DNA from: Niastella koreensis GR20-10
GTDB taxonomy: Bacteria > Bacteroidota > Bacteroidia > Chitinophagales > Chitinophagaceae
DNA: 64,000 nt
Assembly: GCF_000246855.1 (NCBI RefSeq)
Contig: NC_016609.1
Location: forward strand, 8,444,744-8,508,743
Direction of reading: 5' to 3'
Of the stretch, positions 37,456 to 44,240 are shown in pieces. The notes under the pieces were generated by a model that was not told the origin of the DNA, did not search any database, and saw nothing but the letters and a program-made list of their open reading frames with translations. The translations under genes were made by a program, and so were the position numbers. Within the stretch, counting starts at the first letter, position 1, and each line of letters starts with the position of its first letter.

Positions 37456-38250
37456 ATGAAAGCAAACCGACCACTCGTCTTCCTGCTGCTTATAATTGTT
37501 AGTTTTCCGCTGAGAGCCGGGGATGGCTTTTGTGACATTCGTAACTCCGCTTTTAATGCTGGCGAGCAGATAACTTTGAAAGTATTCTATACAGTAGTGG
37601 GCGCCTATTTGGGGGCAGGTGAGGCTACCTTTAATACCACGCTTGAAAGAGTAAATGGTAAGCCTGTTTATCATATTGTAGGTGATGGCAAAAGCTATCC
37701 TTTCTACGATAACTTTTTTAAGGTCCGCGATAAATATGAAACCTACATAGATACTGCCACCCTGCAGCCATACCGCTTTATTCGTAATATCTATGAAGGC
37801 GGATATAAGAAATTTGAGAATGTAACCTTTAATAAAACCACCAACTCTGCCGTAACCAACCAGGGGGTATATAAAGTGCCTGAATGTGTACAGGATGTGC
37901 TGAGTGCCGTATATTATTCCCGCAACATTGATTTTGGCAAATTAAAGGTGAACGATAAGATCAATTTCTCCCTATTCCTTGATAATGAGGTATATGAAAT
38001 GTATATCCGGTACCTGGGCAAGGAAACCATTAAAACTAAATATGGGAAGTTCCGTGCAATAAAATTCAAACCGTTGCTCATTAAAGGCACCATGTTTGAA
38101 GGTGGGGAGAAAATGACGGTTTGGGTAAGTGACGACAGAAACCATATTCCCGTTCGCATCGAAAGCCCCATTTCGGTTGGCAGCGTAAAGATCGATATGA
38201 TCAGCTACCGCAACCTGCGCTATCCCCTGACTTCTCTCGTAAGCCTGTAA
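37456..38250 (+). CDS. DUF3108 domain periplasmic protein
   Basis: 264 residues with a signal peptide (LVFLLLIIVSFPLRAG). The mature chain is beta-rich and matches DUF3108: FNAGEQITLKVFYTVVGAYLG at the start, VPECVQDVLSAVYYSRN in the middle, KFRAIKFKPLLIKGTMF and MTVWVSDDRNHIPVRIES near the end. Homologues are common in Bacteroidota and of unknown function, perhaps envelope-related. It is 53 bases after the UPF0104 gene. Confidence 0.9.
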   Translation: MKANRPLVFLLLIIVSFPLRAGDGFCDIRNSAFNAGEQITLKVFYTVVGAYLGAGEATFNTTLERVNGKPVYHIVGDGKSYPFYDNFFKVRDKYETYIDTATLQPYRFIRNIYEGGYKKFENVTFNKTTNSAVTNQGVYKVPECVQDVLSAVYYSRNIDFGKLKVNDKINFSLFLDNEVYEMYIRYLGKETIKTKYGKFRAIKFKPLLIKGTMFEGGEKMTVWVSDDRNHIPVRIESPISVGSVKIDMISYRNLRYPLTSLVSL

Positions 38251-38423
38251 TCAGGTTTTCTTTTATAAAAATCATTAAATCAAAGAGCTGTCACTGCTGA
38301 TCGGCATGCCATTCAAGCCGCTCTTCCTGTTTGGCATTAAGCGAACCTCATCAACAACAACAATACAAAAGTACAATCAGAATAGACCCGATCCCGGAAA
38401 ATGGAATGGGCTTCGCCCAAACA

Positions 38424-38538
38424 TGGGACGAGCTTCGGAGAAATCTGGGACGAATAACATGCGCTATAGGAAGCAGCCGTCTTTTCCGGGACGAAGCTTA
38501 AATAAAACTGGGACGAACCACAACAATACCTGGGACGA
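38424..38538 (+). repeat. Phased array of five GGGACGA boxes
   Basis: TGGGACGA (once CGGGACGA) at 38424, 38446, 38487, 38509 and 38531. Distances are 22, 41, 22 and 22 bases, close to two or four helical turns, so all boxes face nearly the same side of the helix. The bases between boxes are not conserved. Confidence 0.85.
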
Positions 38539-38591
38539 ACGACAATTGTAAAGCAGGAACTGCCGTAAAAAAGTATAAAAAATGGCTAAAC

Positions 38592-38675
38592 CATGTGTCA
38601 ACCATGTGTGAAACATGTGTGCTTCATTGGTGAAGTATGCAATTTGACACAAGGTTCACACATGCTCCACACATG
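38592..38675. repeat. Helically phased CATGTGT boxes, three direct and two inverted
   Basis: CATGTGT at 38592, 38603 and 38614 with an exact 11-bp period; its complement ACACATG at 38658 and 38669, again 11 bp apart. A small hairpin CTTCA-TTGG-TGAAG lies at 38622-38635 between the two groups. The outer boxes extend to ACCATGTGT and ACACATGGT. Confidence 0.9.
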
Positions 38676-38959
38676 GTATACCCTATTTAAGATCCAGCTT
38701 CACAAAAGAACGGGCACCTGAAAATCTTCATTATCGAAAATGTTGCAAAAATCGACAACTGCAGGAATTTTCGAAATGTGAAATGATCCTCACATCGGTT
38801 TTCAATCGCGCAATAACTACACGGAGACAGAAATTTAAAAATGGTCGATTTATGGATTTTGAAAAATCAGGCACATCAAAATCTTTAAAAACCAAAAAAT
38901 GCCGGTTTTTGGATAATGGGACCGGATTTTGCTAACATATGTTTGTATTAGTTAAAAAT

Positions 38960-39028
38960 ATCATGTATTTGCCATGATAAGTAATGATCAACCAAAACGA
39001 CAAATACGACTATAGCGACAAATACGAC
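38960..39028. repeat. Hairpin plus CGACAAATACGAC direct repeat
   Basis: TATCATG and CATGATA around a 7-base loop (38960-38980), then CGACAAATACGAC at 38998-39010 and again at 39016-39028 (period 18), ending in the palindrome GACATGTC. No gene found around it. Confidence 0.75.
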
Positions 39029-39112
39029 ATGTCATATTTTTTCGCATATACTTCAATATTTGATAACGGTAACCATTATGGACAACCTAATTTTTGAACG
39101 CTGGTAGTGATG

Positions 39113-39400
39113 GAAACGGCAAACGGTAAACATGAAAGGCAGTAGGCGCCCGATAGTGATCGGGATTCAGTAGGCAATGGGAATACTGCTGTAAGCTCCA
39201 AGCCACAAGCTGCAAGCTGCAAGCCAAAAGCAGATACACTTCCAGGTTTTGGCTTTAGCCTTTAACCTTTAGGCTTTTACCGGTATTCTGTATTCCTTTA
39301 TCAACTCAGTCAACCTTATCAACGCTGTCAACTCCCCCGTCAACCCGTCAACATGTTAACCGGTCAACCTGTGACCTTTATCAATTCTATCAACTTTTAG
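39113..39400 (-). repeat. Composite dispersed repeat, copy C (inverted)
   Basis: Inverted relative to copies A and B. It holds the conserved module at 39149-39306 and then an array of at least eight GTCAAC/ATCAAC words up to about 39392, ending at the stop of the metallo-hydrolase gene. Words CGGCAAACGG and GTAAACATGAAA precede it. Confidence 0.92.
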
Positions 39401-39401
39401 A

Positions 39402-40241
39402 TTACAATTCTTCTAACTTAAACAAATCTTTATGCCTTACCCCTTTCTCCGTTTGTTGTAAAGAACAACATTCATTTACCGGGTCGTGCTCAAAAAATAA
39501 AATGTAATTGTTGGCTATGGCTTCGGTAAGGAATTGCTTTTTTTCAAGCAGTGTAGTTAATGGAAACATGTCGTAGGCCATCACGTAAGGAATGGGCAGG
39601 TGAGCAACTGCCGGCAACAGATCGGCTGCATATACAATGGTTTGTCCTTTATAGCTGATCTGGGGCAGCATCATGGCTTCGGTATGGCCATAGGCAAACC
39701 GTACTTTCATGGTATCGGAAAAATCGATGCCATCAGTAGGTTCAACAAATTTTAATTGTCCGCTTTCCTGGATGGGTAAAATATTTTCTTTTAAGAAGCT
39801 GGCCTTCTCGCGGTCGTTGGGAACGGTAGCCGCTTCCCAATGCCGTAAGTTGCTCCAGTAAGTGGCGTTTTTAAAAGCAGGAAGCAGTTTATTGCCCGAA
39901 CGAACGATGCTGCCGCCGCAGTGATCAAAATGAAGGTGCGTGAGAAATACATCAGTTATATCATCGGGCATAAAGCCATATTTTGCCAGCGACTTGTTTA
40001 ATGTATCATCGCCGTTCAAATAGTAGTGGCCCAGGAATTTGGCATCCTGTTTATCGCCAATACCATTATCAATTAATATCAGCCGGTTTTCTTCCTGTAT
40101 AAGCAGGCTGCGCATGGCCCAGTTGCACAGGTTGTTGTCATCGGCCGGGTTCAGTTTATTCCAGATCGATTTGGGAACAACGCCAAACATAGCACCACCA
40201 TCTAATCTAAAATAACCGGTATTAATTGAATAGAGATTCAT
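39402..40241 (-). CDS. MBL-fold metallo-hydrolase
   Basis: 279 residues with the zinc-binding signature HLHFDHCGG, further ligands in GHTEAM and VYAADLLP, and a His near the end (FFEHDP). The layout (IDNGIGDKQDAKF, a downstream DTMKVRFAYGHTEAMMLP) resembles the lactonase/quorum-quenching-like and AttM-like subgroups, but the family has many activities and I do not assign a substrate. Its 3' end abuts the GTCAAC array of repeat C. Confidence 0.92.
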   Translation of the reverse strand: MNLYSINTGYFRLDGGAMFGVVPKSIWNKLNPADDNNLCNWAMRSLLIQEENRLILIDNGIGDKQDAKFLGHYYLNGDDTLNKSLAKYGFMPDDITDVFLTHLHFDHCGGSIVRSGNKLLPAFKNATYWSNLRHWEAATVPNDREKASFLKENILPIQESGQLKFVEPTDGIDFSDTMKVRFAYGHTEAMMLPQISYKGQTIVYAADLLPAVAHLPIPYVMAYDMFPLTTLLEKKQFLTEAIANNYILFFEHDPVNECCSLQQTEKGVRHKDLFKLEEL

Positions 40242-40316
40242 GATTTTGATTTGTTAGTTGAGTACAATTTGCGTTCCGGTTTTTGCCTTGCGCGTTCGGC
40301 GTTAAGCGTTTAGCCT

Positions 40317-41681
40317 TCAGCCTTCCGCTTTCTGCGTTAAGCGTTTTGCTTTCCTCATGGTGAAGCCCAGCCAAACAAAACCCAGCATAAAAAATACCAT
40401 CAGGGCAAGAACCGAGTTACGCATGCCGCCAAATTTAATGGTTTGTTCTTCAATAAAAGCAAACGTGAACATGCCCATTACGAGGGCTATCTTTTCGGTA
40501 ACATCATAAAAGCTGAAGAAAGAAGCGGTATCTTTTGTATCGGGCATCAGGTTGGAGTAGGTTGACCGGCTCAGCGACTGAATACCGCCCATTACCAGCC
40601 CCACAGTAGCGCCCAGGATGTAAAATTGAATATCGGTATAGATATAGTAAGCGCCAATACAGACGCCGATCCATACCAGCACACAAGCCATCAGGGTTTG
40701 AATATTGCCAAACTTCTCAGAAGCCCGTGAAATAATAATAGCGCCGGGAATGGCCACCAGCTGAATGATCATGATGGTGATAATAAGCTTGTCTATAGGC
40801 AGGTGAAGTTCCTTGGCGCCAAACTGGGTAGCTGCCAGAAACACAGTTTGAATACCGGCGCTGTACCAGAAGAAAGAAACCAGGAACAATTTGAGTACCG
40901 GCATTTGCTTTAGCTGGCTCCATACTTTCTTTAATTCAAGAAAGCCATTGGAAAATACGTTCTTACGTTCGTGCCGCTCTTTTACTGTGCTAATGGGCAG
41001 GTAACGGAAAGAGATCTGGGCAAATCCAAACCACCATAAACCCACCAGTACAAACGAAATGCGCGGGGGCATAAAGTTGGCCTCAAAAGGGGTGTTGAAC
41101 CCAAATTTGCCTGGAAGGAACACCACAATAAAACACAGGATCTGTAAAATAACACTGCCAATATATCCCCAGGTATAGCCTCTTGCGCTGATGCGGTCGC
41201 GCAAACGGGGTGGCACCAGGTCGGGCAGAAAGGAATTATAAAACACCAGACTGGCCCAAAAACCAATACAGGCAAGCACCATACAAAATATGCCGATGTT
41301 AAGGCTTGTAGAAGAGAGCCGGTTTACATTTTCAGACACATATTCCGGTGCAAAGAAATACAACAGGCAACAGAAAATGGACCCCATGGTGCAGAAGAAG
41401 CGCATGAAGTTCCGTTTGTTGCCGCGGTAATCGGCAATAGAAGTAAGTATAGGCGACATAAAGGCAACAACAATGAATGCTGCGCCCAATGCATAATTAT
41501 ACAAAGCGGTATTCACAAACTTCCGGCCCAGGAATTCTACCTCATTATCGGGTAACCTGTTTTTGGTGATGGCTTCATAATAAGCCGGAAAGATGGTAGA
41601 TGTAATGACAAGGTTATAAGCAGAATTAGCCCAGTCGTACATACACCAGGCGTTAACTACTTTTCTAGGTGCTATTTGCAT
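40317..41681 (-). CDS. UMF1-family MFS transporter
   Basis: 454 residues with about twelve membrane helices. The start VVNAWCMYDWANSAYNLVITSTIFPAY-type motif is diagnostic of the UMF1/Atg22-like family. FYNSFLPDLVPPRLRDRISARGYTWGYIGS is the second family hallmark. Substrates are unproven in bacteria; eukaryotic relatives export amino acids from vacuoles. The last residues (KRLTQKAEG) are encoded within a repeat-like word, GCGTTAAGCGTTTTGC, that recurs next to the gene. 36 bases downstream of uppP. Confidence 0.92.
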   Translation of the reverse strand: MQIAPRKVVNAWCMYDWANSAYNLVITSTIFPAYYEAITKNRLPDNEVEFLGRKFVNTALYNYALGAAFIVVAFMSPILTSIADYRGNKRNFMRFFCTMGSIFCCLLYFFAPEYVSENVNRLSSTSLNIGIFCMVLACIGFWASLVFYNSFLPDLVPPRLRDRISARGYTWGYIGSVILQILCFIVVFLPGKFGFNTPFEANFMPPRISFVLVGLWWFGFAQISFRYLPISTVKERHERKNVFSNGFLELKKVWSQLKQMPVLKLFLVSFFWYSAGIQTVFLAATQFGAKELHLPIDKLIITIMIIQLVAIPGAIIISRASEKFGNIQTLMACVLVWIGVCIGAYYIYTDIQFYILGATVGLVMGGIQSLSRSTYSNLMPDTKDTASFFSFYDVTEKIALVMGMFTFAFIEEQTIKFGGMRNSVLALMVFFMLGFVWLGFTMRKAKRLTQKAEG

Positions 41682-41717
41682 AACAATTAGCTTGGGTTTA
41701 TTTAGGGGGTAGGTTTT

Positions 41718-42518
41718 TTATTTTCCAATAACACCTGTATAAAACAGAATTATCAATGCTAATCCTACTATAATACGGTACCAGCCAAACAGGCGGAAAC
41801 CATGTTTCTGCAAATAGGTAATAAAGAATTTGATGGCCAGAATGGCAACAACAAACGCAATAGCGCAACCTAACAACAGCATGCTCATATTGCCGCTATG
41901 AGTGAGTACCTCCGGATTGGTTTTATACATTTTGTACAGGCTGTAAACTGTTGCCGCCAGCATGGTAGGCACAGCCAGAAAGAAGGAGAATTCTGCGGCC
42001 AGGCGGCGGCTTAATTTCTGCTGCATACCGCCAATGATGGTAGCGGCGCTTCTGCTTAAACCGGGAAATAAGATAGACAGCACCTGGTAACAACCAATGA
42101 TAAAACCCTTTTTAATGGTGATGCTATCTTCCCTGTCTATGGTTGGTTTTTGAAACCATTTATCAACAAACAACAGTACAAAGCCACCCAGCAACATAAT
42201 AATGGCAATAACCATTGGGGTTTCCAGCATTCTGTCGATGTGGCTTTTAAACAGCGCGCCAAAAACAAGCGCTGGTATAATAGCAATGATGAGCTTTATA
42301 TAGAATGAGATCTTTTTAAAATCGAAGAATTTACGCCAGTACAATACAACAACCGATAAAATAGCACCGAACTGTATTACAATTTCAAACAGTTCAACAA
42401 AGGGGCCATGATCGCCCATGATGGCGGAGGCAATGGCCATGTGCCCGGTTGAAGAAATGGGTAAGAATTCTGTAATGCCTTCTATGATGGCGATGATGAT
42501 GGCGTGTAACGTGCTCAT
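41718..42518 (-). CDS. uppP: Undecaprenyl-diphosphatase
   Basis: 266 residues, multi-pass membrane enzyme that dephosphorylates undecaprenyl pyrophosphate to recycle the peptidoglycan lipid carrier; also called BacA for bacitracin resistance. Both signature regions are intact: IEGITEFLPISSTGHMAIAS near the start and FPGLSRSAATIIGGM in the middle. The cluster ftsX-DUF3098-uppP is a conserved Bacteroidota arrangement linking cell division with wall synthesis. Confidence 0.96.
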   Translation of the reverse strand: MSTLHAIIIAIIEGITEFLPISSTGHMAIASAIMGDHGPFVELFEIVIQFGAILSVVVLYWRKFFDFKKISFYIKLIIAIIPALVFGALFKSHIDRMLETPMVIAIIMLLGGFVLLFVDKWFQKPTIDREDSITIKKGFIIGCYQVLSILFPGLSRSAATIIGGMQQKLSRRLAAEFSFFLAVPTMLAATVYSLYKMYKTNPEVLTHSGNMSMLLLGCAIAFVVAILAIKFFITYLQKHGFRLFGWYRIIVGLALIILFYTGVIGK

Positions 42519-42627
42519 TTCCTGAATTTATAAATATTAAATAGCAAGTATATAAATAAAAGAAGCGATACCTTTACAGCATCGCCCTTATAACGTAGTG
42601 TTAACTTAGCTTAAAAACATTAATGTG

Positions 42628-42885
42628 TCAGCTATTCTTCGGCTTTTTAAAGATGGCATACACCTCAACGCCCAATCCCAGTAAAATAAGAATGGGAGCG
42701 ATGGTGATACGACGAACGCTGTATACTTCATTTTCTTTAAAAATATTAGGGTCATCGCTTTTACCGCCGGCCATCAGAATAATGCCAAGGGCTACCAGGA
42801 TAATACCTGCGATCATCCAGGTGTAATTCTCTTTGGTAAACAGGCTGGTGGCAGGGGCTGCTGGTTTTTTTGTTTCCTTATTCAT
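42628..42885 (-). CDS. DUF3098 small membrane protein
   Basis: 85 residues from ATG 42885 (MNKETKKPAAPATSLF); the open frame runs further up to 42930 but the short start fits the family. Two helices (WMIAGIILVALGIILMAG and APILILLGLGVEVYAIF) with the conserved GGKSDDPNIFKENEVYSV between them identify DUF3098. Its place between ftsX and uppP is typical, which suggests a role at the division site; that role is unknown. Confidence 0.93.
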   Translation of the reverse strand: MNKETKKPAAPATSLFTKENYTWMIAGIILVALGIILMAGGKSDDPNIFKENEVYSVRRITIAPILILLGLGVEVYAIFKKPKNS

Positions 42886-42929
42886 TGGGCCAATTATTAG
42901 GTGCGCAATATAGGCAATTTTAATGCTCA

Positions 42930-43030
42930 ACGCTCAACGCTTAACGATGCCTTCCGAAACAAGTTCTTCCCGAAAATTTCCGAACGGCCCAACTTTCGGG
43001 ATCCGGCCTTCAGCGATTCACGTTCAGCGT
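42930..43030. repeat. Short repeat words between ftsX and DUF3098 gene
   Basis: GCTCAACGCTCAACGCTTAACG, cut here to its theme of CTCAACG words, followed by CCGAAAATTTCCGAACGG and GATTCACGTTCAGCG. The words resemble those at 40285-40345 and near repeat copies, but no full module is present. Confidence 0.5.
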
Positions 43031-43031
43031 A

Positions 43032-43907
43032 TTAATAGAGCTCGTCCAGTTTCATTTTCAGGTATTTTACCACGCTGCGGTAGGTACTGAACAGCGTAAT
43101 ACTGATCCCCAGCACAATCAGGAAGGCAAACAGGATGATTACCTTGCCGTTATCGCGCAGGTCGCTCAGGTAAGGCAGGAAATATTCCGATAACATCATA
43201 AGCCCGTAAATGAGGAAAATAGCTATCAGGGCGGCAATAAGGCCATTCAAAACCGCGCGCATGGTCAGCGGCCGGGCTATAAAACCCCGGGTAGCGCCCA
43301 CCATTTGCATGGTTTTTATCAGAAAGCGATTGCTGAACATGGCCAGCCGGATGGTATTATCAATAAGTACAATAGACAGAATGCAGAACAGGGCGGCCAG
43401 GGCTGCAAATGAAATCAGCCCCACCCGAACCGAAGACCCCATTTTTTCCACCACAAACGCGGGATACTTTACGCTTTCAACCACCAGTTGCCGTTGTTCC
43501 AGGTCGGCTTTAATGGCAGCGATGGTATCCTTTTGCACGTACATGTTTTTGAGGTTAAAATCAATGGAGGCGGGCAGCGGGTTCTCATCCAGCAGTTCCT
43601 GGAAGTCGTTTTCGCCTTTGGCCATCCACTGCTTTTTGGCAGCTTCCTTATCGATGTATTCGGTGGTTTTGGTGTAGGGGCGCGATTTAATGTATTGCAT
43701 CAGGGTATCCACATCTGCCTGGGTAGCGCTTCTGCGCAGGTATACCTGTAGTTTGATGTCTTCTTTCAGCTCTTCGGTGTAGCGGCTGGCGTTCAATAAC
43801 AGCCATCCGAAAACGCCTACAAAAAAAAGAACAATGGTAACCCCTAAAATAGCCATGGAGTAAGATGGTTTGGAACGCTTGGCCGATGCTTTTCCGAATT
43901 GCGCCAT
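43032..43907 (-). CDS. ftsX: Cell division ABC permease FtsX
   Basis: 291 residues. FtsX with FtsE activates septal peptidoglycan hydrolysis. Features: N-terminal cytoplasmic tail and helix (SMAILGVTIVLFFVGVFGWLL), an extracellular domain of about 110 residues starting RYTEELKEDIKLQVYLR, then three helices with VLIDNTIRLAMFSNRFLIKTMQMVGATRGFI, the conserved FtsX loop. ftsE is not adjacent, as usual in Bacteroidota. Confidence 0.95.
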   Translation of the reverse strand: MAQFGKASAKRSKPSYSMAILGVTIVLFFVGVFGWLLLNASRYTEELKEDIKLQVYLRRSATQADVDTLMQYIKSRPYTKTTEYIDKEAAKKQWMAKGENDFQELLDENPLPASIDFNLKNMYVQKDTIAAIKADLEQRQLVVESVKYPAFVVEKMGSSVRVGLISFAALAALFCILSIVLIDNTIRLAMFSNRFLIKTMQMVGATRGFIARPLTMRAVLNGLIAALIAIFLIYGLMMLSEYFLPYLSDLRDNGKVIILFAFLIVLGISITLFSTYRSVVKYLKMKLDELY

Positions 43908-44240
43908 GAATAATTGTTTTTGAAGGGATAATAATGCCTTAAAAGAGCGGCAAAAATAACGGTTTTATCCCGGTAAAACGGTTATTATCCGTATTTTTGA
44001 CCTCCTTCTTAACGATTGAGACAATATAAAAATTTCAGGCCAGGATGACTTTTTAACGTTTCCTCAACGTTTGATTGTCAGGGAGAAAGGTAAAAATACA
44101 AGCTGTAAGCCCTAAGCTTTAAGCTATAAGCTGAACCGGTTTTTTGTTTTGTATTTGCTTACGGCTTATAGCTAACAGCTTAAGGCTTTATGATCGTAAA
44201 GAGAAAAATCAACACTAAAATCTAAGAACTAACGACTAAT
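43908..44240. repeat. Structured divergent spacer between ftsX and leuS
   Basis: No gene. At 43955-43994 AATAACGGTTTTA is followed by a nearly complementary TAAAACGGTTATT. At 44100-44188 the words AAGCTGTAAGCCCTAAGC and TTTAAGCTATAAGC face GCTTACGGCTTATAGC and TAACAGCTTAAGGCTT, forming a long imperfect hairpin. These AAGC words belong to the same theme as the dispersed repeats. Confidence 0.65.

Noticed and set aside
38306-38551. 81-residue frame across the GGGACGA boxes
   Set aside because: Composition is dictated by the repeated boxes; no start context.
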